DNA of 64,000 nucleotides. It comes from Oreocharis arfaki. Lineage: Eukaryota; Chordata; Aves; Passeriformes; Paramythiidae. The DNA lies in assembly GCA_013398015.1 (NCBI GenBank), contig VZRR01010329.1, positions 124,001 through 188,000 of the forward strand. The letters are read 5' to 3'. This document shows positions 36,067 through 49,500 of this stretch, piece by piece; the stretch's first letter is position 1, and each line of letters opens with the position of its first letter. The position numbers and the translations under genes are program-made. The notes below the pieces were generated by a model that worked only from the letters and a program-made list of their open reading frames with translations, did not search any database and was not told where the DNA came from.

Positions 36067-36211
36067 CTTCATAATTTGACTGTATGCTACTGCCAAAAAT
36101 GGTGCTTTCAAATCCAACCGTGATTGTATGTGATACTGATGTTGTGAAAAATGCTCCGTTTACACCGATAAATCCATCAGTGGTCATTCGGATCACCACA
36201 AAATGATCAGT
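36067..36211 (-). CDS. Open, CpG-containing segment; weak exon candidate
   Basis: On the minus strand a frame of about 48 codons (including VIRMTTDGFIGVNGAFF) ends at a donor, GAAG|GTAATT. On the + strand a 41-codon frame from an ATG at 36083 is also open. Several CpGs lie in this otherwise CpG-poor area. No acceptor in the correct frame was found upstream. An intronic conserved element, a pseudogene fragment or chance are all possible. Confidence 0.18.
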
Positions 36212-39200
36212 ATATAATTACTGTTTGTGAAGAAATAGAGCTTTCTGCCATGAGAAAACTTCTACTCCAGGCCAGTATTTAATAAACATTCTTTTACGTG
36301 TTCAGAAGCAATTTTTTTAAAGTCTAAAGAATTTGCAGGTTTTTATTTAAATGAACACAAAAATCAGCAGTTTTACAATTAATATCATCCAAGTTCTTTG
36401 AACCGAAGATATGAAAAAGATTTCATTTTATTAAGACAAGATGCAAATTGACATTTCATTTTAAATGTCAGTTTAAAGTAAAAATTTTGTAACATTTTTA
36501 CTTTGTGCTTCTTTCTCTTTAAGTTAACATTTTTTGACCCAGGCTTCCTATAAATTTCTATGATGGTAGGAACCAAATGTAGTTTGGGAATCTTTCCTGA
36601 TGGACAGGAAATAGAACACTGCTTCACTCCAAGCAGAGGCCAGGGAACAGACTGGAGGTGCCAACCGATGGTGGTTGGCAGGTTTAACTTCAGTTAGAAG
36701 TCAAAACTCACCCTTTCACTTACTATCCAGCTCTACAGCTAAATGAAACAGATTGTGAACAAAAGCTTGTAACTGCCACATCAGAGCACAAATGAAAGTA
36801 TGGCATCTGGAGACTGCAGTGCTGGGAGACACCTGTTGCGTAGTCCTCAACCACAACAATAGCAACAGCAACTTCTATCAAAAAGTGGGGAAAACCACTT
36901 GGTAGAGTCACCTGTTAACTGTCGAGAGAGCAGCATCAACAGGAACTGTCCAAGTACAGGCTATAATCACCTGCAGAGAGAATACATTCTTATCTTCCTC
37001 TTTATTAGAGAATTTATTCCATCATGCCTCCAGCCAACTACACTGGTCAGATAGCAAGGAACAGAAACAGAAAATCTCCCTCTTCATGGTCCATTTGCCA
37101 GCAGGTAAAAAGTGTGTTTTCTTTTCGCTGTTGTCAGAGAGACAACGTCAGCAGGTTCAAGTCAGTCAGATTGATCAGTGAGAAATGACCAACCTTACAC
37201 CTTGAACTGTCAGCAATTCTTACCTGAAAGACACATGTGTAAGTGACCACTTTCATCATTATTTTGCCTTGCAAGGAGGCAGAGAGCCTAAAGGCAGGAT
37301 TCTCCTACGTAGATGTAACTTCGGCATTCTCAGTGTCAGATGGACATTGTGTTAGCTTATATGCAGCTAAACAAGCCACTTGATAAGTATTACTGTGGGA
37401 ATTTGAATGTCATGACAGAAAGGGAGCAGAAACTAAAGCTGAAGATAGATCTTTTCACTGAAAGAGACTACACAGATTTACTAGATAATACCAATTCTTT
37501 AGTTAACTCTTTTAATGTTACAAAGCAGGAAAAACAAATTATATTTACACTTGAAAATTATGCACGAGTAGAATCATGCCTTGGCCTGGGACAATCATGG
37601 TCTGACACAGTTATCATCACTGAATTTGCAGCTTCTAAAGCCAAATCGTTCCTTGGTCACAAATTACCATTGCTGTGCAGTTACAGTTTGAATCTCTCCT
37701 TCAAGGCAAACTGCCAAATGGGAACAGTTCTGCATCTGTGCCAATTCCCACACTACATGCAGGAACAATCCTGGTTGGCATAGTCTGAAACCATTGTCAG
37801 TGACTCCTCTACCAGCTGATCAAACTCAACTGCTCAAGTACATTCCACCACACTGTTGAAGCTACTGGTACAGACACAGCCAGAGGGGGGCACATGTATC
37901 ACTTGATCAGTGGTTGCAGAGATTCAATTTTTCTCTGAGCCAGGCTGAAATACTTCTTTTCTTCAGTCTTCTGCACTGGTAGTATTGACTTATTCCCTGC
38001 CCGCTTCTGGAATGAGCAAGGCAGATCACTGAGACACCACAGATCTCATGTACAAGAAATCGCCTGCAGTATTTTCAAATTTTTCTGGTTTTTATATCCT
38101 GCCCTTTTACATCATTTTCTTTCCTCTCCACCTCCTGTCAATGGACAATGAACCAACAAGAAGAGGCAGAAGCTGAGACACTCTTCCAGAGCAACAACAA
38201 TTTCAACAAGAGTGAACTGACAGCTGAGCTAGAGATGAGAAAAGGCGTATAGGCTGAGCAAGGTAATCCAGGAATCCCAGACACATATCTTACATATAGA
38301 CCGAGCTCCCACTTCTTCCAGTTCTTCTTCAGCACCCAAGAAGAATTCTGTATGATGCCAACATATTTTTCTCTCTTTAGTCATCAGACGTAGCAATAAT
38401 GTTCTTTTTCCACTGTGCAGGGCTGTATTTTCATAACAGTTTTCTGCCATGATTTATTACTTCAGTTAGAGCAATGAAAGTATCTTTCCTAACAGAATGA
38501 CATATGCATGCATTTCTTGTAAAGTGAATTAATGACTTTGTTTATGGCTACTCTTTTTAAGCTCTCCAGTCACAAATACACTATTTTTATAATTTCCTCC
38601 CCTCTGTTTACCTGTGGATTATAATAGCTTTAGTCATCACATTCAGTCATCAGAGAGAAAAAGAAGAAAAGGAATGTTGCCGGTTAAGTTTTGACAAAAC
38701 AAAATTATTGATTGCAAAAGTGCTTCAACAATTTCATTCTTTAACTCATTAATGGCAAATGTATAATGTCAAGGTTCTACACCCTGCTAAAACAACAATG
38801 GACAACACAACCCATAAAGTGGAAAAAGAAACATTAAGGGTTAGATAATAATAATTCAGACATAAGTGCATATAAAAATGTCCTGGTATTCTGCAGTTTC
38901 GCAAATCATTAGCTCTCTGGAATAAGGTCTGTGCCTTTGCTTTGTTTTTCACACAGCATAATGGCACACTGACACTGATAGAGGCTTCCAGGCAGTCCCA
39001 AAATGTAAATAAAATCACAATTAAAATTATGATGGCAATGTCTTTCGCTTTTTGAGTATACAGTTGAAATGAGCTCTATTATTTACCTTACAAAGGACAA
39101 CAATAGTTTGTTTGATATAACATTTTGTATGATCAGTGTCCAGGATCCTGGTGTTTCTGGTAGTAGAAATAAAGTCTTTACTGTTTAAACAATACCAAAT

Positions 39201-39532
39201 ATAGAAATGCAGCATAAGCATGTATCACAAGAGGCAGGAGGTTTGGATGGCCCCTTGAATTAGTAGACAAATTAAGGTAGTTAATACATATACATATACA
39301 CATATACAAGGTAGTTAGTGCCCAAATATTCTTCGGAGACTTAGGGTTCAGCTGAAAGCCTTGTGACACTGCTATCAGCTGTGGTGACTACTTTTGTTGA
39401 AACCACCAAGACTCGGTCAGCACAGTTCAAAAGACCTGGTTCAATTAATGCTCCTGCCAGACTACTGCAGTGCATAGCAAGCCCAGGATTAGAGCTAGAT
39501 CTTGGCATGAAATACTTTAATGAGCACAAACC
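36212..39532. other. Spacer with one 147-codon chance-level frame
   Basis: The + strand frame 37340-37783 starts with ATG and has 147 codons, but no recognisable domain, promoter or splice context. By rough calculation about 0.4 frames of this length are expected by chance in a window of this composition. No repeat family was recognised. Confidence 0.4.
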
Positions 39533-39970
39533 ATAGAATCCTAGAACAGCTTGGGTTGGAAGGAGCCTTTAAAGGCCATCTAGTCCAAGGTGCCTGGAAC
39601 GGGCAGGGGCATCTTCAACCAAACCTGTTGGCTTAGAGCCCTATCCAACGTCATCTGGAATGTTTCCAGGGATGGGACATCTACCACCTCTCTGGGCCAC
39701 CTGTGCCAGCGTCTCATCACCCACATGTAAAAAACCCTTTCCTCACATCTAATCTAGATCAACCATCCTTTAATTTAAACTATTACCCCTTGTCCTGTCA
39801 CAACAGACCCTGCAAAAACCTCTGTCCCCAGTTTTCTGTAAGTCTCCTTTAGGTACTGGCAGGGTGCTATAAAATCTCCCCAGAGCCTCCTCTTGTCCAG
39901 GTAGAATAACCCCTACTCTCAGCTTTTGCTCATGCAAGGGGTGTTCCAGCCCTGTGATCACCTTCATGGG
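39533..39970 (-). mobile_element. CR1 LINE 3' region, minus orientation
   Basis: About 440 bp, the longest clean 3' copy here. Landmarks are 'tagaatcctagaacagcttg', 'ggttggaaggagcc', 'atccaacgtcatctggaatg', 'tccagggatgggacatctac', 'attaccccttgtcctgtcac' and 'cagagcctcctcttgtccag'. It covers the 3' UTR and the end of the reverse-transcriptase ORF, with stops and shifts. Confidence 0.96.
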
Positions 39971-42900
39971 AGTGCAAAAAGAAGACAATCACTATGAGTG
40001 GCAACAAGAACCTACAAAGGCTCACTGCAAGTTGAAAGTCTACCCACAAAGGAATTAGCACAGTGAGGCTCCACTGCTTTATACCATAGCATTGGACAAG
40101 AGAAAAACATTTCCTGCAAGCACTAAACCTCCCAAGCCCTGGTCTACAATGAGCTCAGTCTCATAATCAACTGGCTTTTCGGTGGAAGTACATAAAATCA
40201 GAGGCATGAACTTATTATACAGCAAAGAATCTATGTCAAAGACAAAATTTAATGGGGGCATGAATGTGTTGACACACAGTGAAAGAGTAAAGTCCAACTG
40301 AAGCTTTCCCAGTATAGGATTTGCAATATTTCTCTCTGATGTCAAACAAATCCAAGATCCTGCTGCATTCTTTGAGTCAGTATTATAGTCTCACAGACAG
40401 GTTTTCTCTCTGACCATCAAAATTTGTAGGAATTCATTGTCTCTGAACTGTACCATCCCATTTGCTTGAAATTAGCCATTGAATCAGGAAGCAGAGGCAA
40501 AGGGACAGATGTGGAGACAGTACAATCCCATACACTTTTTTTCCCATAGCAAATGAGGCTAACAAGCCTAATTGTTATGAATTTGGTTTGGGGGTTTTGG
40601 TGTAGAAAATTGCATTTTCCTGGTGTATATATTTCCATCATTACTGTTCAATGTAAATCATTCTGTATGTACCCAGTATGATTCATTGACATGACGTTTA
40701 AAAGAGAAGAGTAAAAGCCTGAGCCACTACGCAATGGATAAAATATATTTCAAATAATTTTAAGTATATTGATTTTGCTTTTGAAATTGAAAAACATAAT
40801 TTAGGAAGGCATGTCTATTAATTTGAATTTAGAAATAAGAAATATGTCTCACGATTCCCTGTCCCTACAAATTAAATTATAACCATGAATTTCTGAGATG
40901 TATTGTTTTATATGATGAATTGTTCTACCAGCCATCTATTCAGGAAATCTTACAAAAGCCTCCTAACAAAGAGTAACCTATAGATTTAATAGGATAGTAA
41001 ACTTTACAGGGCAAGAACATTAAAAAATTACAAGACAGTTATAATCTGACATTACTTTTCTGTAACATAGTTCATCACATAGCATCTCTCTTGGCAGGCT
41101 GGTTAACAATCTCCATTCATTTCACCACACAAAATAAAACTAAACATGTGAAGACCAGTCTAATAAAAAAAGCTTACGCTTCTTTTAAGCTGGAAGAGTT
41201 CTTAGTTTTCAGAACTGATTCATTTCCCAAAAGTTCCCATAATTAAAGGGAAAGCAAACAGTCATGTGGATTACCTAAAAGGTCATTGCTTTTGAGGGTA
41301 GATTAACATAAATTATAAATATCAACAATATTAATATAAAGGATAAAGAGTTCTCTTTTCCTCAAATCATAAACATCTTTCAAAAGCAAATGGGGTGAAA
41401 CCTAAACTTAGACATATAACTACTCATAGTAATAATGGTTCCCAAAAGTCCAATGAAGAGGTATCTAAATCTACCCAAAGCAACAAGCAATAGAGACAAG
41501 CACAGAAAATTCTCTTCTGCATTCTTGCTAAGAGAATGATGTAAAAGTCCTTTAAGCAAAGGGGTTTTTCTGTTTGTGCAAAGTAGTGAGAAATGGTAGA
41601 CCAGATATTAAAGTAATTTAGCCAAACATTCTTATACTCAGCAGTGCATTCTTTCTGCCTTTTCCATGACAGAAAGCTGTATATTTGTGATATTTCAGCA
41701 CAGACTTTCTCTATCAAATTTCAGTGCTAATATCTCATGTTCTTTGAAAGATACTTAGGATTGATGACCCTAAAAGTCTGAATTTACCCTTACAGATATG
41801 AGTGAGGCAGGAAGATTGATAATACTGTATATGTTCAGTGGTGTGTAGGTCAGGCAAAAAGTCTTTTCTCAGAGGTTCAACTAGAAATTGGCAGTTAATT
41901 GGTTACTCTTGCACTTTATGATTTTCCAGAATAACAAAAAAATTGTTCAAGACTCTGACAGGTTTGGTGGTTGTTGTGGTTTTGTCTTTTTTTCTTCAAC
42001 GGCATTTTGGTTAGCCGTAATCTGCACTGCTTGTTTTGCCTATGACTGAGCAAGACATCTTATTATAAGTGTGCAGTGATGTATTGGTCCCTAATCTCAA
42101 ACTGACAGGGTTATCAGTCACCAAGTACCCCATATTCCAACTGAGTTAAAACAAAATACACATCGCTGAGCAAGACCTCTTGTATGTTACACTTTACTGG
42201 TTTTACCATTCTTGAAATTATTTGACCATTTATTGAATTCAGTGTAATAAATGAAAACATCTCTGGTTTCCCTACTTTTTCTGTATACCAGTAGATTCTC
42301 TTTAACTAGGCAATTAGTTAGTTATATGCTTATTGTCTCCCTTCACTAATTTAATCTTATTAGAATGTGACCTTCTTGATGGCTTTGAGGAATGCATCCA
42401 TTCATCACTTGTAATGTGAAAAATGTTCCAGCTTTCTATCCCTACATTTTGTTAACAGGTGTCCAAGTTCATATGAAATTGCTGTCCAGTATGTTTTGTG
42501 TTATGGGCAAACTGTTAAATGAGAAACCTTCTCACTGAATTTTGTGAGAATAAAGAAGACAATTACCTCTAATCTTTTCTGTCAAGTTTCTGCTTCAAAA
42601 TATCTGCAGCCCCTGAGGATGGATAGTTTCCTGTTAGTTCTTTCAATCAATCGGACACATCTCTTTCATTCCTAGGCTCTACAATGCACTGGACTTTCAA
42701 AATTAAACTTCTGGTTCAGTTCTTACCCATTCTTATCTTCAACAATAACCACATGCCAGCATTTCAAATACAATTAATATAATGGGGATAGATGAAGCTA
42801 CATTAAAAACCATTGCCTTAACTACAGCCCAAAGATTCAGATTAAAAACTGCAAACATTAAGAAAGCATTGCAGTAAGGACCCTCAGAAGCACTCATATT

Positions 42901-44560
42901 CCTCAAATACAAAACCAGGATTTTTGCTAAATAAATTTAAAGAACAAGCTTGTAGTTGCAACACTGAACCACAGAAGACAGATAGTTCTGTGAATGAAGA
43001 ATGCCCACTACAGTCAAGGTCACTATCTTTCTCTACTTGAGTACATGCTCAAGGAATGATTTCCTCTGATATTGAATGCAAAATAAAATGCAAAGTAATT
43101 ACCTACTGATTTGATCTTTGAATTAAGTTCTGATGATAAGGCTGAGATTTCTGGTCAGAAACTAAACTTATCCTACAAGAAGAATCCAGAGGAAGTATTG
43201 AGTTTGACACCTATTCACTTCAATGTTAATGCAAAAGTTAGACATAGACACACTGTGGATAAAAATACAATTTTTGGAAGTCTAATGAGACAAAATGTAA
43301 AATGCCCTATAATTAACAAGATTAACAAGATTCGGGACATCACACAGACAAGTCTCTCTAATTCTATTCTTAGAAATACTCTTTTTTCATCTTCCTGCCA
43401 GCTGATCAACGGTAGCAACAAGGGCCAGACCAGAGCCATTCTTAATTAAGAACCTATAGAAAAAAATCAGCAACTCTAAAAAACTGAGAAAAATAAATGC
43501 CACCCCCAAGATGATGAATAATCCTGTCCATAGAAACTGCTAAAATTTATGAAAACAAGAAAACATGAAAACATGAAAACAACCAAAACTTAAGCTATTG
43601 CATCATAAGCTGCAGTATATTCGGAGTAAACCTACATGGACTTCAACATTTTGATAAATCTACTTGCCTCACCACAAGAACTTCCTTTCATTTAACTTGT
43701 TCATGATACAGACACTTCTAGAGTGTGCCTTACTTCATCTTAAAGAAGTCTCATAGAATGAAACCTTCATTCTAAAACAAAACACAAAAAAAGGATTAGA
43801 GAACTGTGAACTAAAGTATGCCTAGTGGAGTACAAAGGAAACCTACCATTACTTTATTTCTAGTGCCTTAGATGGAGAAGTTTAGTTCTAGATGAAAGGA
43901 ATCCCAACCCAGCTGTCACCAGAGTGCTCAGTCTCCAATAGCCTACCAAAATCAGAATGCCTGTTGCAAATATTTCTGCCTTCTCACTAACAAAACAAGC
44001 CCATTTATTACTAGAATTTCTGCTTGAGGGAGATTCCATTTCATCTCCATGAACGCCATCAGAGAGCTTTCCAACACTGATAACCCCAAGCATGCACTAG
44101 ATTTGGATTTCATTTACCTGCATATTCATAGGTATGAAGAGAAACAGACTCATGTCTTGCAAATGTAAGGCTCTTCTTGTGAAAAAGCTCTTTGAAGAGA
44201 TATGACTTCAGCTGTATTCAAGTTCTGCACACACACAGAAAGCTCCTTATGCCTTTCTGCTGCTTTTCCTTTCAATATTTATTCTGCTTTCAACAGTTCA
44301 TGTTTTTTTACTATGGTCAAAGTTTTCTCAAAGGTCTTCTTGCGTATTCATTATAGTATAAAGTATATTTTTCAAAAGCTACATGCCATCTCCTTCAGTG
44401 CCACTGTCCAGCTGTGTTTTCTTCCCAGAATCTTCTTTCATTACACAAACATGAAGTAGTTAGCAAGACAGTCCTTGTTACAAGCATTAGCAAGAGAAGG
44501 GCCAGGGACTTGGAAAAACAAACAACCAAGCAAACAAAAAAACCCCCCAAACCAAAAGAG
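39971..44560. other. AT-rich spacer
   Basis: No recognised genes or repeats. A 112-codon + frame at 43111-43449 is Asn/Lys/Ser-rich with no domain and is treated as chance. Short (gaaaacat)n runs occur near 43551-43582. Confidence 0.45.
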
Positions 44561-44566
44561 AAACAT

Positions 44567-44600
44567 GGGAAGGGGAGGGGAGGGGAGGGGGGGGGGAGAG
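44567..44600 (+). repeat. G-rich tract, G-quadruplex-prone
   Basis: The sequence gggaaggggaggggagg continues with (gggga)n and a run of ten G, giving more than four runs of at least three G with one- or two-base loops. This is a canonical intramolecular G-quadruplex pattern. An A/C-rich tract (44511-44560) precedes it, making a strand-asymmetric simple-sequence pair. Confidence 0.8.
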
Positions 44601-45549
44601 GAGTTGAAATCATTGCTCTGAATGAAGCAGGAAATAAAATAATCGGTTGCTGTATTTATTTCATTTATATACAAATGTATATAAATTACATATAACCTGA
44701 CAACATGCCTTCAGTGACTTATATTGGCTAAACCTATGGCTACCCACATTTGATTCTGTTTTAAAGTCTGACTACTGAATCATTCTTTTAAGCAAAGCTG
44801 CACTGCACTCAACATATTAATTCTGTCCATTTATTCAGGGGTTTTTTTTTTCCTTCACACTCCCCAGCATTCCTCAGAAACATCATACAAAACCTCTTCT
44901 GAGACACAGCATCAAATATCACCAATCATAGAAAGTTCCATCTCCAAGTTCCATTTTAAAAATTACAGGGAGTTGTTCTAATAGATTATTTATTTTGGAA
45001 GGACAGGGTTTTTCTGAAATTCTTCTACCAAGATTTAGCAATCACTGAACTGAGGTAAAAATGACTACTTGGACCAGAGGGATTTGCTACCATGCACTTC
45101 AATCTTGGTGACAAGCTATACTATAAGCACGTTCTGAGAAATTTCTCATGAAATGTCAGCCATGCACACCAAAGGCTAATTTTCTTCCCCTTCTTTTTGT
45201 GATTTGTGGCTCAATTTGCATGATTTTGCATTCAATCTATAGTGCAAGTTGCCAAATAGAAGCTGTAACTCAAAATCAGGACTCTGAAGAGCTCAGATTC
45301 ATTGGAAAACCTGCAAAATTAATTTAAGGCGCCATTCTCACGAAAGCCGAAATTTACCTTTCAAAATGAGCTCCATTAAATCCAGCAAAACTTAATTTTA
45401 CACCTTTTAATAATGGTATTTCATAACATATACCTAGACAGCTGTTTGGCCTACTTATCCTCAAATATCTATTACTTATAAAGCAAAGTCTTACTTGTCT
45501 TAAAAAGTAAGACTGACTGAGTCTTAAAAAAAAAAGTAAATCCCTGACT
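44601..45549. other. AT-rich spacer
   Basis: No gene or repeat was recognised. Confidence 0.5.
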
Positions 45550-45614
45550 GAGGGGGTTGGGGGGGGGGGCAGTTGGAACTAGATGGTCTTTAAGGTCCCT
45601 TCCAACCAATTCTG
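45550..45614 (+). mobile_element. CR1 LINE 3' tail fragment
   Basis: 'gttggaactagatggtcttt' followed by 'aaggtcccttccaaccaatt' is the last part of a sense CR1 after a G run (45552-45570). About 65 bp remain. Confidence 0.85.
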
Positions 45615-45683
45615 CCTCCTGCTGATATGAACAACAGCCTGTAAACTTATTTCTGATCAAGTCCAGTAATTAACTTTAGTAGT

Positions 45684-45735
45684 GAGTATGGGGTTTGATC
45701 AATTTTAAGAGCTTTTTCCAACCTCAGTAATTCAC
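45684..45735 (+). mobile_element. Possible very old CR1 tail
   Basis: 'tttgatcaattttaagagct' then 'ttttccaacctcagtaattc' resembles a diverged sense CR1 end. It is too short and decayed for certainty. Confidence 0.3.
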
Positions 45736-48576
45736 ATTATGTTGAACCTAGACCAGGACCAATATTTTTTTAATTTAAAAAGGTGAGATTTTTGTATTTT
45801 CTCTAAGACTATATCTTATTTAGGATTCATCAAATTTCATATCATATAGTCTGACTGGAAATATATGGATTTTTTTCTAAAAATACTCCCTCTTTTTTCT
45901 TTCTCTCTCTGTTTTCATGAAGGTCATCAAAGCACAACAAAGGATGAGTGTCATCTTGGTTGGGTATGTGAATGTTATTGCTTTATTCTATGTAATTTAA
46001 TCATCAAACTTATTCATCCCATGAGACCGTAATTTTCTTTCAAGTGCAATTATATTTCACAGTATGCCTGCTGATTAGGCAGAAACAGAAATAATTCATC
46101 AGAAAATTACAAAAAGAATTAATCATCACCAACATGTGAAGTAAAAATATGATATTCAGTAGCCAATAAATAATTAAATCCCTTCTTTCCAAATCTACCA
46201 AAGCTTAGTAGGAGGCATGTATACATGTGCCAATGAAGAATAGAGATAATATAACCACCCATTAGGGGTTTCCATTTTGAATTGTGCAAGAAAGATAGAT
46301 AATTTATTGCTTGTTTCTTTACAAAGCACTGTTTTCATAGATTATGTAGAAGACAGCCCCTTGTAGTATAAATATGTATTTTATTGCAAATTGTGTCTCA
46401 ATCTGCAACACTAAAATCCTAAAATGCAAAAATTAAAAGACAGTATTAAAATATGAATTACTCTTCTTGCCCCCCATGTGACAGTGTCACAGAATACCAA
46501 AGTCCCAAACAATTCTTCAGAAAATTGTAGCCTGATCTTGTAAATACATGCACGCATGCATATGTCTATTAGTTTCTGTTAGGCTACTCAAAAACAGGAT
46601 TAAAAACCTTTGCAGAAGTCAGTGTCTGTGTCAGTCTGTGTCTCCAAGTCATTATGTCACTTAGATGCAGAAATTATTTTGCTCATGTCAAACAGTTTAT
46701 AAATTAGAGAAGTCCACCAGTATATTCAAAGTCTCTGTAAGAGAGAGCAAACAAAAAGCCATCTACAAGACACTGAAGAGTTCATTTAGGTTACAAACTA
46801 AAAGGTCAGATTCCTAGAAGTCTGTCTTTCAGAACAATATTAATTTCAACTTATGGAAACTGAGATGTCTTCAGGCGTCTTGAGGTTCATCACAGCCTTG
46901 ATTCAGTTGTTCTAGGTGAAGTCACATAACTGGCAGATACAACATGGAAGTAAGGACAATAATATACTCAGAAACAATTCATGGCACAAAGTTACATTAA
47001 AATCTTGCAAGTGGTCACTAACAATGATGGAAATCAAAAATGTACATGTGCTGTTGAACTGAGGGCCTATTCAGACTCTGGAGGAGATGATGGCAAAGGA
47101 ACAGCACAGCAGCAATAGAACTCCCCATCACAGGTTGCCAATATTTAAAAATAAATGAGATGTACAAAGGAACTATGTCAAGTAGCTAAAAATACTATGG
47201 AGAACTACAGAAAAATTATAGAAGTACCAACTCAGAAGTAGTAATGGCTTTTTTACAAAGATTCACAATATTTTCATTAAACTCTGGAGACTTAATAAAC
47301 CAGAACTCCATGAGGAACAATGTGGAATGAGCCTGAAAGCACATGCTGGAAAAGGGGTAAGGTTTTTATCAACAGCAGCAAACATGCATCTTATACATAT
47401 TTTACCTAAACGTATAACTTATTTCCATCCAATCTATCCATTAAGCCCTGTGTAGTAAACAAATGTTTACGTATGTGTCACATCTCTCTATTTCCTCATA
47501 GATATTAACTTCAGTCTTCCTTGGCAAAGTCCTTAAAAGCCCCGAAAGTAACAAAAATAGTAACTCCCAAGAACAAGTAAAGCAGTAAAGCAGTATAGGC
47601 TCATCTCACACGGATTAGATAGTATTAGCTAAAACAAATCCCAGTATTGGAAAAATCACACAGAAGGAATCAGCTAAATTAAAAAAAAAAAAAAATCAGC
47701 AAGTTATCTCTCAAAAGAAATAAAACAATATTTTTACTTATGAAGCAAATTTTAAGCTTTTGACTTTATAAATAAATGCGTAAATGTTATAAAAATCATT
47801 GTATGTTACAAGTTATGGTTTCCAGTGTAAAAATATATGACATAAAAACAGTCTAGACTTCTCTATCATTAAAAGTTACAGAACAGTTTTAAAACATAAA
47901 AAAGTGGTTTCTTTTTACAGGTCTACCTGCACACAACACTTTTGTACAAGATCTGTGTATTTAAAATGGTGTAAATAAATCTGAGATTGAATCAAGCATT
48001 TCAAATAATGAGAGATATTTTCACTGGAAATATGCATTATATTTACAAAAATGCAATACAATTAATAACATTTTCTGTATCAATTATTCTTGTACTTCAT
48101 TGCAATGCTTGTCATTTTTAACAATAAAAAAATCAAAATTTACTATAAGTTTGCACATATAAGAAAAGAACAAGCAGCATCCACTGCTACAGTATGAATT
48201 ACAAAGAATATACGCAAAATATTTAAAGACTGGTATAAATCTAATGGGATGTGGCTGTAGGTACATAACCTATATAAATCAGGCTGTGATTCAGAAATTC
48301 ACTTCAAATATATCTACACCAACTCCAGCACCACTGAGTCAAGCACAAGTTTTGCACTGTTAAACAGGGGTCTTTAATATCACTAGTACTGATTAGAGTA
48401 ATAGAACTGAGTCGTACCCAACGGAAATGTCAGAGAAGATTAACCCATATCCTACAGCTAAAAATACAATAGCCTCAGAATCTATAGATTCGGAATGGTT
48501 TTTAAGCACTGTAAAAAAAAGCAATCCAAAATCTTTCAACAAGTAGAGGGCATGCAGATCTCACAAATTATTAAAT
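45736..48576. other. AT-rich spacer
   Basis: No gene or repeat family was recognised in nearly 3 kb. Only short poly(A) and AT runs occur. Confidence 0.5.
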
Positions 48577-48582
48577 AAAAAG

Positions 48583-49227
48583 TGTGTGGGTGGTAAGAGC
48601 AGCTGAAGCTGTCCACTATTGTCAGGAAAGCAACACCACTGCCTGTTGGTGGGTTAGAACACAGCTTCTATCCCCCATCCTTTAACTATACCCCTCAGGT
48701 TGTCAATCCCAAGTTCCCCCTCCCTGTTTTATTATAATAAGTTAGTAAATATTCAGTTCTTATGTTAAATATTCATATGTTCCAGAAAGTTCTAAGTTCC
48801 TTGACTCCCCGTTGGTCCAAGTTTCTGTCAATTTAAGATACCCTCCCCTGTTCACGTTTTGTTGGCTGTTGTCCCCTTTGTTCCTCCCCCGTTCTTCCCC
48901 GACATCGGTCCCTTGTATTCTCTCCACCCCCTTCTCCTTCTCCATTAAAGTTGTTGTAACCTCGCCCGAAGCGGCTTCTGCTACTGCCTGCATTCGGTGT
49001 GCGTTCCTGCTCCTCTGCCTTCCCTTCAATAAACAGCACTGGAACGGCAAGCACAGCCTCTCCCTCTCCTTTCCATCCCGGAGCCGCGGCAGCGCCCTGC
49101 GCTCCAGGCGGGCTGCCCGCGCCAGAGCTGGGGGTGCGGGACCGGGTCTGAGCTGCGAGGCAGAGACCCTCGGAGTGTCCCAGCCGGCCACGGACGCCGC
49201 TCTCGCCGGCCACCTGGACACGCGTCA
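48583..49227 (+). mobile_element. Solo LTR with GC-rich 3' part, about 645 bp
   Basis: The element begins TGTGTGGGTGG and ends ACGCGTCA. It is bracketed by the 6-bp direct repeat aaaaag (48577-48582 and 49228-49233), a length that fits ERVK-type insertion, although an A-rich repeat is weak evidence. It carries a TATA-like 'atttaagatac' (about 48833), 'cattaaag', and AATAAA at 49028-49033. These are followed by a CpG-rich stretch (49080-49215), as in known avian LTRs with this motif order. Overlapping frames of 141-153 codons on both strands result from its base bias. No internal retroviral genes adjoin. Confidence 0.75.
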
Positions 49228-49233
49228 AAAAAG

Positions 49234-49398
49234 CATGAAGTTTAGTCACAATTAGCACAGTGAAAGATACTATTTAATTCATATCATCTGCTGCAGCTAT
49301 CCAAAATAAAAACTGATCCTATATGTTGCTATCACAACCCATATCCTAAAATGGAAACGTGGAGCTGTTCTACATTATATAGCAAATGTAATACACAG
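49234..49398. other. Short AT-rich spacer
   Basis: Nothing was recognised. Confidence 0.5.
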
Positions 49399-49500
49399 TG
49401 TCTTGGTTTGAGACAAATTTGGAGGAAATGTCCAAAATGAACGTATCCTCTAATAGAAGGCAGATTTCAGCAGCCCCTCCCCCCCAGTTATGAAAGAACT
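49399..49500 (+). mobile_element. Possible LTR 5' fragment
   Basis: 'tgtcttggtttgagacaaat' followed by 'cagatttcagcagcccctcc' and a C run resembles the start of an avian ERV LTR. No end, TSD or poly(A) signal was found. Confidence 0.3.

Noticed and set aside
37340..37783. 147-codon + strand ORF
   Set aside because: About 0.4 frames of this length are expected by chance here. There is no domain, no splice or promoter context.
48760..49258. Three long frames (141-153 codons) on both strands
   Set aside because: They overlap in several phases in the GC-rich LTR, with Arg/Ala/Gly/Ser bias typical of CpG-rich non-coding DNA.
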